From the NCBI RefSeq assembly GCF_013322225.1, contig NZ_JAAMFB010000005.1, positions 1 through 64,000 on the forward strand: a stretch of 64,000 nucleotides of DNA, read 5' to 3'. The position numbers and the translations under genes are program-made. Under the pieces are notes generated by a model. The model did no database searches and was not told where the DNA came from. It worked only from the letters and a program-made list of their open reading frames with translations. How positions within the stretch are numbered: position 1 is the first letter of the stretch; the number at the start of each line of letters is the position of its first letter. Below, one piece after another: positions 1 to 8,641 of the stretch. The stretch comes from Agrobacterium larrymoorei (GTDB lineage: Bacteria > Pseudomonadota > Alphaproteobacteria > Rhizobiales > Rhizobiaceae).

Positions 1-37
1 AAGCCGGGCTATGGTTCCGGCGCGGTCGTCTCGTCAT
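1..37 (-). CDS. IS3-family transposase OrfA, N-terminal fragment only (partial)
   Basis: Only the first 12 codons are in the window (start ATG at 37, continuing beyond position 1). MTRRPRRNHSPA matches the basic start typical of IS3-family OrfA, the helix-turn-helix protein that with OrfB forms the DDE transposase by programmed frameshifting. A purine-rich ribosome-binding site lies 6-8 bases upstream. The call rests on a very short peptide plus a downstream gene that is truncated at the same place. Confidence 0.5.
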   Translation of the reverse strand, partial: MTRRPRRNHSPA

Positions 38-85
38 GGTATCTCCTGTTCTCAGCATTTAAGCTGAAGTCAGGCAGAAATTCCA
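1..85 (-). mobile_element. End of an IS3-family insertion sequence, running off the left edge
   Basis: On the minus strand, the last bases before the window edge encode the start of a protein reading MTRRPRRNHSPA, with a good ribosome-binding site (CAGGAGATACC) just upstream. This resembles the N-terminus of IS3-family transposase OrfA proteins. The element probably ends near position 85, where the minus strand reads TGGAATTTCTGCCTGACTTC, resembling an IS3-type terminal repeat that starts with TG. The reading frame of the neighbouring DapA-family gene stops inside this end. The boundary is inferred because the other IS end lies outside the window. Confidence 0.55.
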
Positions 86-678
86 CTTATCCTAGCTGTG
101 CAGATTTTCCGAGCCACCTCTTTCAGCTCAGGAATCTCTACATACCAGCGCTTCATGTTCCGCACGCCGTTTTTGGTAGCGATAACGCCTTCCTGAGTGC
201 CGATTGCAAGCTGTGTTTCCAGATCATAGCTGGCCTTGGTCGCATCAGGATACTGGAAGAGAATGCACTGGAGGCCTGACTCCTGCCAGATTGCCTTGTA
301 GCGGTCCTGCGGCGCACCCTTCTGAAAGCCGAAGCGCAACCAGCCATGGTTGGGGTAAACCAACGCGCCGGTCGCACCTGCGGTTTTGCACTTTTTGGCT
401 TCCGCCGCGGCTACTCTAGTACCTTCTCCGGTGATGCCCGCAATGATCGGAACGGCTCCATCTACAGCCTCGACATACGTGCGGATGAGTGAAAGGCGCT
501 CTTCTTCTGTCAGAAATGTGCCTTCGCCGGCGTGACCAAGAATAACGAGACTTTTTACACCTTTAAACGACACCAGCCATTTGGCGATTTTCGCATTTGC
601 TTCGTGATCGATTTCACCATCCCGGGTGAAAGCAGTGACAGGGGCAGGGCTTAAGCCTCGAAGGTCCATCGGTTGCAT
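70..678 (-). pseudogene. Dihydrodipicolinate synthase/N-acetylneuraminate lyase family protein, 3' end lost to an IS
   Basis: The reading frame gives a DapA-family TIM-barrel aldolase/lyase N-terminus (MDLRGLSPAPVTAF, then GHAGEGTFLTEEER). It carries a likely Schiff-base lysine in ATKNG. The best start is ATG at 678, because AAGGAGGA lies 8 bases upstream; an earlier in-frame start at 777 would run through the operator. The product is about 202 residues, whereas family members are usually about 300, so roughly the last third is missing. The last codons and the stop at 70 lie within the putative IS end, so the gene was probably cut by insertion. It is divergent from the LacI-type gene, with a palindromic operator between them, so it was probably the first target of that regulator. 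The original substrate is unknown; the family covers pyruvate- or keto-acid-dependent aldolases. Confidence 0.75.
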
Positions 679-735
679 CTGAAAACTCCTCCTTATCAGC
701 TGCCGTCCTTGTCGATCAGCAAGCTGGATCGTTAA

Positions 736-749
736 TGGGAACGTTCCCA
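736..749. promoter_or_regulatory. Perfect 14-bp palindromic operator, LacI/GalR type
   Basis: TGGGAACGTTCCCA is a perfect palindrome centred on CG, the form expected for LacI/GalR-family operators. It lies in the divergent intergenic region, about 60 bp upstream of the DapA-family start and about 85 bp upstream of the LacI-type regulator. It is the natural candidate site for autoregulation and control of the divergent catabolic gene. Confidence 0.7.
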
Positions 750-834
750 AGATCGTTTTCTTTATCTCTGGAGTCAATATGTTTTTTGGTGCATATTGGT
801 CTTCGCTCGCAAAAAACTTAGACTCGCTTGGAAA

Positions 835-1869
835 ATGCCAATGAATTCAAAGCCTGATGATTTCGGCCGTCAGCCCCGGATTACGCTTCACGGTGTTGCT
901 GCCGCCGCGGGTGTCTCCAAGTCGACGGTTTCTCGAATATTGGATGAGCGCCTGCCGCGGTCCGACAGCGAAACCGCGCGTCGCGTCCGCAGAATCGCCG
1001 AGGAGCTCGGGTATGTCAGGGATGTTTCAGCCGCCAGCTTGCGGCGCGGAAACACGATGACGGTAGGTGTAATCGTTCCCCGGCTGACGGATACCGTGAT
1101 GGCGATGCTTTATGAATGTCTTGCCAAGGCGTGTACCCGGGCGGGGCGTTTTGCCATAGTAGCAACGACAGACGATAGGCCGAAGGCTGATCGTACTGCG
1201 GCGGAAACGCTGTTGAAGCGCGGAGTCGATGGCCTGATCCTGTCAACGGCGCGCGATGACGATGACTTTCCCGACGAGCTTGCCGAGCGTGGCGTGCCCT
1301 ATGTCTTGGCGCTCAGAACGGATGGGCGCAGCCTGTCCTCGGTCGGAGACGATAGGCTGGGTGGCTATCTCGCCACTCGGCATCTACTTGATCTTGGCCA
1401 CAAAAAAATCGGCGTAATAGCAGGACCCACCTACGCCTCTAGCGCCAGAGGACGCGTGGATGGTTATCGCCAAGCTTTGACCGAGGCAGGTATCGACATT
1501 GATGAAAGTCGAATCATTCCTTCGACCTTTGGAATTGAGGCGGGCGGCGAAGCCGTGAAGGAGCTAGTGGCTATGCACGATAGGCCGACAGCCATTTTTA
1601 CCGTTAACGACAATACAGCGATCGGTGCATTATCGCAGCTCGCGAAAATGGGTTTGTCGGTGCCAGGCGATATGTCTTTGATAGGTTACAACGACATACC
1701 AATCGTTAGCCACTTGCCGACGCCGCTGACGACGATGCGCGTCCCCTTCGCGCAGATTGCTTCAAACGCGCTGGAACTCCTGTCCGACTCAAATGGCGAA
1801 GTAGAGGAGCGCATCAGACTGTCTGCCCCCACGCTCATTCCAAGAAAGTCGACCTGCTCGCTCGGTTAG
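835..1869 (+). CDS. LacI-family transcriptional regulator
   Basis: The N-terminus has the LacI helix-turn-helix and hinge (ITLHGVAAAAGVSKSTVSRI, then RRVRRIAEELGY). A periplasmic-binding-protein-like sugar-sensing domain follows (TVGVIVPRL, DGLILSTA, GHKKIGVIAG, AIFTVNDNTAIG). From ATG 835 the protein is about 344 residues, usual for the family. ATG 841 is equally possible, and an in-frame TTG at 796 adds an unlikely basic tail. It is transcribed divergently from the broken DapA-family gene across a palindromic operator, so it probably repressed a small catabolic operon. That operon's effector sugar or sugar acid cannot be read from the sequence. It may now be an orphan regulator, because its neighbour is disrupted. 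Confidence 0.9.
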   Translation: MPMNSKPDDFGRQPRITLHGVAAAAGVSKSTVSRILDERLPRSDSETARRVRRIAEELGYVRDVSAASLRRGNTMTVGVIVPRLTDTVMAMLYECLAKACTRAGRFAIVATTDDRPKADRTAAETLLKRGVDGLILSTARDDDDFPDELAERGVPYVLALRTDGRSLSSVGDDRLGGYLATRHLLDLGHKKIGVIAGPTYASSARGRVDGYRQALTEAGIDIDESRIIPSTFGIEAGGEAVKELVAMHDRPTAIFTVNDNTAIGALSQLAKMGLSVPGDMSLIGYNDIPIVSHLPTPLTTMRVPFAQIASNALELLSDSNGEVEERIRLSAPTLIPRKSTCSLG

Positions 1870-1952
1870 GAGAGGGCGATCATGCTTCACACAACAGCAA
1901 TGTTTTGATGCAAGATTGTCGCCCTCACCTACAAAATTTTGTTCCAATGCCA

Positions 1953-1976
1953 TTTGACGTTTACGCGCACGTCAAA
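1953..1976. promoter_or_regulatory. Perfect inverted repeat upstream of the fad operon, candidate operator
   Basis: TTTGACGT at 1953-1960 and ACGTCAAA at 1969-1976 are perfect inverted half-sites separated by 8 bases, about 60 bp before the acyl-CoA dehydrogenase start. The symmetry and position suggest a repressor site for a fatty-acid or acyl-CoA regulator. The regulator is not in the window. A weaker inverted repeat, GAGGGCGA/TCGCCCTC, lies at 1872-1926 just after the LacI-type gene. Confidence 0.5.
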
Positions 1977-2037
1977 TATTGTGACCCCATCTTGAGGCCG
2001 GACCTGTCCCGGCGAACGATGCGGAGGAACATCGGTA

Positions 2038-3831
2038 ATGCCTGTTTACAAGGCCCCAGTTAAGGATACGCTTTTCATTCTCAATGACGTTCTGGGTCTG
2101 GAGCGTTACAATAATCTGCCCGGTTTCGAAGACGCAACGCCCGACATGATCGAGGCGATTACCGGCGAGGCTGCAAAGCTTGCCGAAGAACAGCTTTTCC
2201 CGCTCAACCTTTCCGGCGACCAGCAGGGTTGCAAGCGCGCCGATGACGGCTCGGTTTCCGTGCCGGATGGCTTCAAGCAGGCATACGATGCCTATTGCGA
2301 AGGTGGCTGGAGCGGTCTTGCCGTACCGGCGGAGTTCGGCGGGCAGGGCCTTCCCTATACGCTTCACGCGGCTGTCGGCGAATATATGTCTTCGGCCAAC
2401 CTGTCGCTGATGATGTATCCCGGCCTCACACAGGGCGCGATTGCCGCGATCCTCGTGCACGGCACGGACGAGCAGAAGCAGACCTATCTGCCGAACATGG
2501 TTGCTGGCACATGGTCTGGCACAATGAACCTGACCGAGCCCCATTGCGGCACGGACCTCGGCCTTCTGCGCACCAAGGCGGTGCCGCAGAGCGATGGTTC
2601 CTACAAGATCACCGGCCAGAAGATTTTCATCTCCGCTGGCGAACATTCCATGACGGGCAATATCGTCCATCTGGTCCTCGCCCGCATCGAAGGCGCGCCG
2701 GAAGGCACGAAGGGCATCTCGCTCTTCATCGTGCCGAAGTTCATGGTCAAGGAAGACGGTTCGCTGGGTGATCGCAACGGCGTCGTCTGCGGCGCCATCG
2801 AGCACAAGATGGGCATCCACGGCAACGCGACCTGCGTGATGAACTATGATGACGCGACCGGCTATCTGATAGGCGCGGAGAACAAGGGCCTTTCGGCCAT
2901 GTTCGTGATGATGAATGAAGCCCGCCTCGGCGTTGGTCTTCAGGGTCTTTCCATCGGCGAAATTGCCTATCAGAACGCTGCCGATTATGCGCGTGAGCGC
3001 ATTCAGGGCCGTTCGCTTTCCGGTGCCAAGAACCCGGACAAGAAAGCCGATCCGATCATCGTGCACCCCGACATTCGCCGCACGTTGCTGACGATCCGCG
3101 CCTATAACGAAGCGGGCCGCGCCTTCCTGCTGTGGACCGCGCTGCAATCGGATATCGCGCACCGCGCAACCGATGAGAAGGAACGCCAGACGGCGGACGA
3201 TCTTCTCGGCCTCGTCACGCCGATCCTCAAGGGCGTGCTGACCGACAAGGGCTTCGACCACGCAGTTGCCGCCCAGCAGGTCTATGGCGGTCACGGCTAC
3301 ATCGAGGAACACGGCATGAGCCAGTATGTCCGCGATGCCCGCATCACCATGATCTATGAGGGTGCCAACGGCATTCAGGCGCTCGATCTTGTCGGCCGCA
3401 AGCTCGGCCTCAATGGCGGCCGCGCCGTCATGGCGCTGTTCAAGGAAATCGGCGATTTCTGCGAAGAAAACCGTGCCGATGAAAACCTCGTTATCTACAC
3501 AAAGGGCCTTAAGAAGGGCTTGAACGACCTGCAGGCCGCAACCATGTGGTTCATGCAGAACGCGATGGCGAAGCCCGACAATGCCGGTGCCGGTTCCACC
3601 GATTACATGCACCTCTTCGGCGTCGTGGTGCTGGGTTACATGCATGCGCGCATGGCGAAGGCCGCACAGGCGGCATTGGCCTCCGGCTCTTCCGATGAAG
3701 AGTATCTGAAGGCCAAGCTGGTAACGGCGAAGTTCTTCATGGAGCGCATCATGCCGGAAACCGTTCTGCGCAAGACCCGCATCGAAGCTGGTGCCGATAC
3801 GATGATGGAACTGGCTGCGGAAGCGTTTTGA
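2038..3831 (+). CDS. fadE: Acyl-CoA dehydrogenase (FadE-type, extended C-terminus)
   Basis: This FAD-dependent acyl-CoA dehydrogenase, 597 residues, would catalyse the first step of beta-oxidation (acyl-CoA to trans-2-enoyl-CoA). The N-terminal helical domain is followed by the flavin-contact segment ([15 protein letters not shown]). The C-terminal domain has [17 protein letters not shown], where Glu441 is the likely catalytic base. The length fits the long bacterial subgroup with an additional C-terminal domain, rather than the roughly 380-residue mitochondrial type. The start is supported by GGAGGA upstream of ATG 2038. A thiolase and FadB follow on the same strand, defining a beta-oxidation operon, although the thiolase is separated by a 180-bp palindromic element. 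Chain-length preference cannot be read from sequence. Confidence 0.93.
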   Translation: MPVYKAPVKDTLFILNDVLGLERYNNLPGFEDATPDMIEAITGEAAKLAEEQLFPLNLSGDQQGCKRADDGSVSVPDGFKQAYDAYCEGGWSGLAVPAEFGGQGLPYTLHAAVGEYMSSANLSLMMYPGLTQGAIAAILVHGTDEQKQTYLPNMVAGTWSGTMNLTEPHCGTDLGLLRTKAVPQSDGSYKITGQKIFISAGEHSMTGNIVHLVLARIEGAPEGTKGISLFIVPKFMVKEDGSLGDRNGVVCGAIEHKMGIHGNATCVMNYDDATGYLIGAENKGLSAMFVMMNEARLGVGLQGLSIGEIAYQNAADYARERIQGRSLSGAKNPDKKADPIIVHPDIRRTLLTIRAYNEAGRAFLLWTALQSDIAHRATDEKERQTADDLLGLVTPILKGVLTDKGFDHAVAAQQVYGGHGYIEEHGMSQYVRDARITMIYEGANGIQALDLVGRKLGLNGGRAVMALFKEIGDFCEENRADENLVIYTKGLKKGLNDLQAATMWFMQNAMAKPDNAGAGSTDYMHLFGVVVLGYMHARMAKAAQAALASGSSDEEYLKAKLVTAKFFMERIMPETVLRKTRIEAGADTMMELAAEAF

Positions 3832-3846
3832 GGAGAGGTTGTGATT

Positions 3847-4027
3847 GACCCCTCACCTAGAAAATCTAAGACTAGCTTACGCTAAGACCTTGATTTTCTT
3901 TCCTCTCCTACAAGGGGAGAGGTAGGCTGCGGAGCACGCGGCGAGTTTATCTCTCCCCTTGTGGGAGAGAAAGTAATTTCGAAATCTTAGCCAGCGGCTA
4001 AGTTTCAGAAATTGCAAGTGAGGGGTC
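3847..4027. repeat. Palindromic intergenic repeat element (rhizobial RIME-like)
   Basis: The segment is bounded by perfect 10-bp inverted repeats, GACCCCTCAC (3847-3856) and GTGAGGGGTC (4018-4027). Inside are two hairpins, CCTCTCC..GGGGAGAGG at 3902-3922 and CTCTCCCC..GGGAGAGA at 3951-3970, plus a partial dyad around CTTAGCCAGCGGCTAAG. This nested layout is typical of the dispersed palindromic intergenic elements of Rhizobiaceae. It has no coding capacity of its own and lies between fadE and fadA, where it could act as an RNA stability or attenuation structure. Membership of a named family would need genome-wide copies. Confidence 0.75.
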
Positions 4028-4082
4028 CACTCACGACCTCCAGAGATTTCGAGGCAGTCACATGCCCACAGGGAGATGAGAA

Positions 4083-5291
4083 ATGACCGACGTTTATATC
4101 TACGATCACGTCCGCACCCCACGCGGACGCGGCAAGAAGGACGGTAGCCTGCACGAAGTGCCGTCCGTTCGCCTCGCCGCCAAGACGCTGGAGGCCATCC
4201 GCGACCGCAACGGGCTGGATACGTCCACAGTCGATGACATCATCATGGGCTGCGTCGATCCGGTGATGGATGCAGGTGCCGTGATCGCCAAGGGTGCGGC
4301 GTTCGAGGCCGGTTATTCCACCAAGGCTCCGGGCATGCAGATTTCGCGTTTTTGCGCGTCGGGTCTGGATGCCATCAATTTTGCGGCGGGCAAGGTTGCG
4401 GCGGGCTCGGACGAAATCGTCATCGCGGGCGGCGTGGAAAGTATGTCGCGTGTCGGCATGGGTATGTCCGGCGGCGCCTGGTACATGGACCCCTCCGTTA
4501 GTTTCCCTGCCTATTTCATGCCGCAGGGTGTGTCTGCCGATCTCATCGCCACAAAGTATGGCTTCTCACGCGATGATGTGGATGCCTACGCGGTGGAAAG
4601 CCAGAAGCGCGCAGCGCATGCCTGGGAAAGCGGCTACTTCAAGAAATCCGTGGTTCCGGTGAAGGACCAGAACGGCATCACCATTCTCGACCGCGACGAG
4701 CATATACGCCCCGGCACGGATATGCAGGCGCTGGCCTCGCTCAACGCATCCTTCCAGATGCCGGGTGAAATGGGTGGGTTTGAGGCCGTCGGCATCATGG
4801 CGCATCCGGAGGTGGAGCGTATCAACTACGTCCACCACGCGGGTAACTCCTCGGGTATCGTGGATGGTGCAGCTGCCGTGCTGATCGGCTCCAAGGCTGG
4901 CGGCGAGAGCATGGGCCTCAAGCCCCGCGCCCGCATCCGCTCCTTCGCCAATATCGGCTCCGATCCGGCGCTGATGCTGACCGGTCCGGTGGATGTGACC
5001 GAAAAGCTTCTGAAGAAGACCGGGATGTCGCTTTCCGATATCGATCTGTTCGAACTCAACGAAGCCTTCGCCGCAGTCGTTTTACGCTACATGCAGGCTT
5101 TTGATATCAGCCATGACAAGATGAACGTCAACGGTGGCGCCATCGCCATGGGCCATCCGCTGGGCGCAACAGGTGCGATGATCCTCGGCACGGTGCTGGA
5201 CGAATTGGAACGCCGCGATCTCAATACGGCGCTGGTCACGCTCTGCATCGGCGCGGGCATGGGCACGGCAACGGTTATCGAGCGGGTTTAA
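4083..5291 (+). CDS. fadA: Acetyl-CoA acyltransferase (thiolase)
   Basis: This thiolase-superfamily enzyme of 402 residues cleaves 3-ketoacyl-CoA with CoA, the last step of beta-oxidation. All three catalytic residues are visible: nucleophile Cys91 in [11 protein letters not shown], His358 in [15 protein letters not shown], and Cys388 in LCIGAGMG. The start ATG 4083 follows GGGAGATGAGAA. It lies between the acyl-CoA dehydrogenase and FadB, so it is more likely the degradative FadA partner than a biosynthetic PhbA. Its stop is 7 bp from the start of a small membrane protein gene. Confidence 0.93.
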   Translation: MTDVYIYDHVRTPRGRGKKDGSLHEVPSVRLAAKTLEAIRDRNGLDTSTVDDIIMGCVDPVMDAGAVIAKGAAFEAGYSTKAPGMQISRFCASGLDAINFAAGKVAAGSDEIVIAGGVESMSRVGMGMSGGAWYMDPSVSFPAYFMPQGVSADLIATKYGFSRDDVDAYAVESQKRAAHAWESGYFKKSVVPVKDQNGITILDRDEHIRPGTDMQALASLNASFQMPGEMGGFEAVGIMAHPEVERINYVHHAGNSSGIVDGAAAVLIGSKAGGESMGLKPRARIRSFANIGSDPALMLTGPVDVTEKLLKKTGMSLSDIDLFELNEAFAAVVLRYMQAFDISHDKMNVNGGAIAMGHPLGATGAMILGTVLDELERRDLNTALVTLCIGAGMGTATVIERV

Positions 5292-5298
5292 GCGAGGC

Positions 5299-5511
5299 AT
5301 GAGACGCGAGGTTTACGAACAACCGAAAAACGAAATCGAGCAGCAACTTACATTGCACAATCTCGAAAAGAACATGGCACAGGATTATGAGTCCTCCACG
5401 CGTGTTCTTACGAAACAGGATGTCAAAAACCTGAAGGTGCAACAGTGGGGCCTGCTCGTATTTATCGTTCTTATGTTCGGTTGTTTCGGCCTCGCCGTCT
5501 GGCTTTACTGA
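5299..5511 (+). CDS. Small single-span membrane protein of unknown function in the fad operon
   Basis: This 70-residue product has a charged, probably helical N-terminal 48 residues (MRREVYEQPKNEIEQQL) and one hydrophobic C-terminal span (GLLVFIVLMFGCFGLAVWLY), so it is probably tail-anchored in the inner membrane. It sits 7 bp after the thiolase and 33 bp before fadB on the same strand, which argues that it is a real operon member. The ribosome-binding site is weak (AGCGAGGC). I do not recognise the family. The context suggests a link with fatty-acid oxidation, for example membrane tethering of FadA/FadB, but that is inference. Confidence 0.6.
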   Translation: MRREVYEQPKNEIEQQLTLHNLEKNMAQDYESSTRVLTKQDVKNLKVQQWGLLVFIVLMFGCFGLAVWLY

Positions 5512-5544
5512 TCGCAAGAGAATTCAGGGAAGAGGAATCCCAAT

Positions 5545-7761
5545 ATGAGCACTTACACCAATTTCACCGTCGAGACCGACGAAGACGGCATCGCCATTGT
5601 CACCTGGGACATGCCGGAAAAATCCATGAACGTCTTTACGGCGGAAGTCATGGAAGAACTGAATGCCGTTGTCGATGCAACCGTTGCGGACGCTGCCGTC
5701 AAGGGCGTCGTCTTCACCTCCGGCAAGAGCACGTTTTCGGGCGGCGCGGATTTGTCGATGATCAAGTCGATGTTCTCCTTCTATCATGAGGAGAAGGCCA
5801 AGAACGCGGATGAGGCGGCGCAGAAGCTGTTCGATCTCGTCGGCAAGATGAACTGGCTCTACCGAAAGATCGAAACCAACGGCAAGCCCTGGGTTTCCGC
5901 CATCAACGGCACCTGCATGGGCGGCGCGCTGGAGCTCTCTCTGGCCTGCCATGGCCGCGTGGCCTCCAACGCAAAAAGCGTCAAGATGGCCCTACCGGAA
6001 GTCAAGGTCGGAATCTTTCCCGGTGCGGGTGGTACGCAGCGCGTGCCGCGCCTCACCGATGCCCAGTCCGCGCTTCAGATGATGACGACCGGCCAGACGC
6101 TCACCGCACAGCGCGCCAAGGCCATGAACCTCGTTCATCAGGTTGTCGAGCCGGATCAGCTGATCCCTGCTGCAAAGCAGATGATCAAGGATGGCCTCAA
6201 GCCCGTTGCCCCATGGGATGAAAAAGGCTTCAAGGCCCCCGGTGGCGGCATCTGGACGCCAGCAGCGGCACAGCTCTGGCCAGCCGCACCCGCGATCCTT
6301 CGCCGCGAAAGCGCTGGCAACTACCCGGCTGCTCTCGCCATCCTCAAATGCGTCTATGAAGGCCTGCAATTGCCTTTCGATACAGCCTTGAAGGTCGAGC
6401 AGCGCTACTTCACGGAAATCCTTCGCTCGAAGGAAGCTTTCGGCATGATCCGCTCGCTGTTCATCTCCATGCAGGAGCTGGGCAAGGGCGCACGCCGCCC
6501 GCCAAGTCAGCCAAAGAGCGACCTGAAGCATGTCGGCGTTGTCGGCGCTGGCTTCATGGGCGCATCCATTGCTTACGTCACAGCCGTTGCCGGTCTCGAG
6601 GTCACGCTGATCGACCGCGATGACGAAGCTGCCGCCAAGGGCAAGGCCACCTGCGAAGGTCTGGTGAAGGATAGCGTCGGCAAGGGCCGCATGACGCAGG
6701 AAGAGGCTGCCGCCATTCTCGCCCGCATCACGCCAAGCTCCGATTACGCCTCGCTCAAAACTGCAAACCTCGTCATCGAGGCCGTGTTCGAAGACCGCGA
6801 TGTGAAGAAGGCCGTGATCGAGGCTGTCGAAGCGGTTCTTCCCGAGGGCGCGATCTTTGCCTCCAACACTTCGACATTGCCGATCACCGGCCTTGCCAAG
6901 AACTCCAAACGCCCTGTTGATTTCATCGGTATCCATTTCTTCTCGCCGGTCGAAAAGATGATGCTGACCGAAGTCATCCTCGGCAAGGAAACCGGCGACA
7001 AGGCTCTGGCCCTGGCGCTGGATTATGTCGCCAAGATCAAGAAGACACCGATCGTCGTCAACGACACTCGCGGCTTCTTCGTCAATCGCTGCGTGCTGCG
7101 CTATATGGCCGAAAGCTATGAAATGCTGATCGAAGGTGTGCCCGCCGCCATGATCGAAAATGCCGCGAAATTCGCAGGCATGCCAGTGGGACCCCTGGCA
7201 CTGAACGACGAAGTCGCCATCGACCTCTCCTACAAGATCCTGAAAGCCACCGCCGCCGATCTCGGCGACAAGGCGGTCGATCCGCGCCATATGGAACTGG
7301 TCAAGAAGCTGGTGGAAGATGAGGGCCGCTTCGGTCGCAAGAACGCCAAGGGCTTTTACGATTACCCGGCAAAGCCCGCCAAGAAGTCTCTCTGGCCCGG
7401 CCTGAAAGACCTCTACGCGCAGAAGAAGCCGGAAGATGTGGACATGGATGTGCTGAAGCAACGCTTCCTCGTCACCATCGCTCTGGAAGCGGCTCGCACG
7501 GTCGAAGAGGGCATCGTCACCGATCCGCGTGAAGCAGACGTTGGCTCCATCCTCGGCTTCGGCTTTGCGCCTTATACCGGCGGCGCGCTGTCCTATATCG
7601 ACGGCATGGGCGTCGCGAACTTTGTGGCACTGGCGGAACAGCTATCAAACAATTACGGCGCCCGTTTTGCGCCTACTCCGCTCCTCAAGGATCTGGCCGC
7701 AAAGGGTGAAACCTTTTACAGCCGCTTCGATCCCTATGGCGGCGCTGCGAAGGCAGCTTGA
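5545..7761 (+). CDS. fadB: Multifunctional FadB: enoyl-CoA hydratase / 3-hydroxyacyl-CoA dehydrogenase
   Basis: At 738 residues this is a full two-part beta-oxidation protein. Residues about 1-300 form an enoyl-CoA hydratase/isomerase domain with oxyanion-hole segments around FSGGADLSM and NGTCMGGALELSLACHG. From about residue 327 there is an NAD-binding fold (VGVVGAGFMGASIA, GAGFMG near residue 334), then the 3-hydroxyacyl-CoA dehydrogenase C-terminal domain (RGFFVNRCVLRYMAE). It would convert trans-2-enoyl-CoA through 3-hydroxyacyl-CoA to 3-ketoacyl-CoA for the thiolase upstream. It is the last gene of the fad operon and is followed closely by an intrinsic terminator. GGGAAGAGGAAT provides the ribosome-binding site. 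Confidence 0.95.
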   Translation: MSTYTNFTVETDEDGIAIVTWDMPEKSMNVFTAEVMEELNAVVDATVADAAVKGVVFTSGKSTFSGGADLSMIKSMFSFYHEEKAKNADEAAQKLFDLVGKMNWLYRKIETNGKPWVSAINGTCMGGALELSLACHGRVASNAKSVKMALPEVKVGIFPGAGGTQRVPRLTDAQSALQMMTTGQTLTAQRAKAMNLVHQVVEPDQLIPAAKQMIKDGLKPVAPWDEKGFKAPGGGIWTPAAAQLWPAAPAILRRESAGNYPAALAILKCVYEGLQLPFDTALKVEQRYFTEILRSKEAFGMIRSLFISMQELGKGARRPPSQPKSDLKHVGVVGAGFMGASIAYVTAVAGLEVTLIDRDDEAAAKGKATCEGLVKDSVGKGRMTQEEAAAILARITPSSDYASLKTANLVIEAVFEDRDVKKAVIEAVEAVLPEGAIFASNTSTLPITGLAKNSKRPVDFIGIHFFSPVEKMMLTEVILGKETGDKALALALDYVAKIKKTPIVVNDTRGFFVNRCVLRYMAESYEMLIEGVPAAMIENAAKFAGMPVGPLALNDEVAIDLSYKILKATAADLGDKAVDPRHMELVKKLVEDEGRFGRKNAKGFYDYPAKPAKKSLWPGLKDLYAQKKPEDVDMDVLKQRFLVTIALEAARTVEEGIVTDPREADVGSILGFGFAPYTGGALSYIDGMGVANFVALAEQLSNNYGARFAPTPLLKDLAAKGETFYSRFDPYGGAAKAA

Positions 7762-7772
7762 GGTTAATGAGG

Positions 7773-7798
7773 AAGGCGGCTTTACGGTCGCCTTTTTT
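7773..7798 (+). terminator. Intrinsic terminator after fadB
   Basis: AAGGCGGC, loop TTTACG, then GTCGCCTTTTTT form a stem of eight pairs (one G-U) followed by a T run, starting 12 bp after the fadB stop. Confidence 0.85.
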
Positions 7799-7929
7799 AT
7801 ATCGGGGCTTTTAGTGTCCACCCGGTAGGAGATCGAAAAACTTCTGCATCCTTTTGTCTCTTCCGGCGTTTGGAAAACAATGCTGTTTGACCGCCGTCAA
7901 GGTGCGAAGAGTTCCCAAAGGAGAGTTGC

Positions 7930-8328
7930 ATGAGAGCGCCTACACGATCCCACGGTTTTGACAAACCATCCGATCTGGAAGATGAACTGGTACAGTTGGA
8001 TGAGGAACGTGCAGACCCGGAGCTAAATCATGAAACCGTTGGCGAACCGGTAACGAGAGGCACGTCTACAGCCGCAAACCGCGCGATCCAGCAGCAGATC
8101 GACGACCTTCGGCGAGATCTGGACGCATTTCGTCGGGACGTCGATGCACTCGGCAAGGCAAGAAACGGCCAGAAGCGCAGCGAAGGCGAGGTTTCCTCTT
8201 GGCTTCCCCTTATCCGCTCCGTCGCCGTTACCTCTCTCGCTGGCCGCATCTTCGCTTCTTCGCCTATGGTTGCGCTGCTCGTGGCCGCGGTTCCCTTCGC
8301 TCTGGGGCTTTCTGCCGGCTCCAAATAA
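7930..8328 (+). CDS. Small membrane-anchored protein, ElaB/DUF883-like layout
   Basis: The 132-residue product starts at ATG 7930 after a strong AAAGGAGAG site. The N-terminal 70 residues are acidic and disordered. Residues about 53-75 form a short amphipathic coiled coil (QQQIDDLRRDLDAFRRDV). The last 45 residues are hydrophobic (SPMVALLVAAVPFALGLSAG), consistent with a C-terminal membrane anchor. This order resembles ElaB/YqjD/DUF883 proteins that sit on the inner membrane. No family signature is firm enough to assign a role. It stands alone between the fadB terminator and a tRNA gene. Confidence 0.7.
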   Translation: MRAPTRSHGFDKPSDLEDELVQLDEERADPELNHETVGEPVTRGTSTAANRAIQQQIDDLRRDLDAFRRDVDALGKARNGQKRSEGEVSSWLPLIRSVAVTSLAGRIFASSPMVALLVAAVPFALGLSAGSK

Positions 8329-8565
8329 TAAGCGCAATGGAAGGCGGCTTAGCGGAAAATGCGAGTTTACGATGGGCGAGCGGCTGCCAATAAAGCCATC
8401 CGTCCACGTGTCGTCGGTACATTCTCACGTGCCGAAAAAAACTGTCAAAAAAGTTGTTTCGGGCGCTTGCCATGTCCGAACAAGATGCTATAACCCCGCT
8501 CACTTCCGGGGCGCAAAACACCCCGGCGCTTTAAAAAAAGCGAAGGTTCTTCAAGAGCCTCTAGT

Positions 8566-8641
8566 GCCCGAATAGCTCAGTTGGTAGAGCAGCGGATTGA
8601 AAATCCGCGTGTCGGTGGTTCAAATCCGCCTTCGGGCACCA
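8566..8641 (+). tRNA. tRNA-Phe (anticodon GAA)
   Basis: A 76-nt cloverleaf with the 3' CCA encoded. The acceptor stem GCCCGAA pairs with TTCGGGC, the D stem is GCTC/GAGC, and the anticodon stem GCGGA/TCCGC encloses the loop TTGAAAA. The anticodon GAA lies at 8599-8601. The T stem is GGTGG/CCGCC with loop TTCAAAT. All arms pair without mismatch. Confidence 0.98.

Noticed and set aside
1972..3645. 557-codon minus-strand frame opposite fadE, with similar long frames opposite fadB, cheA and the receptor gene at 39017
   Set aside because: These are mirror frames of GC-rich genes. The sense strands encode complete, recognised enzymes; the antisense products have no domain features.
8144..8575. 143-codon plus-strand frame between the small membrane protein gene and the tRNA
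   Set aside because: It overlaps the well-supported gene at 7930-8328 in another frame, runs into the tRNA, and has no ribosome-binding site.
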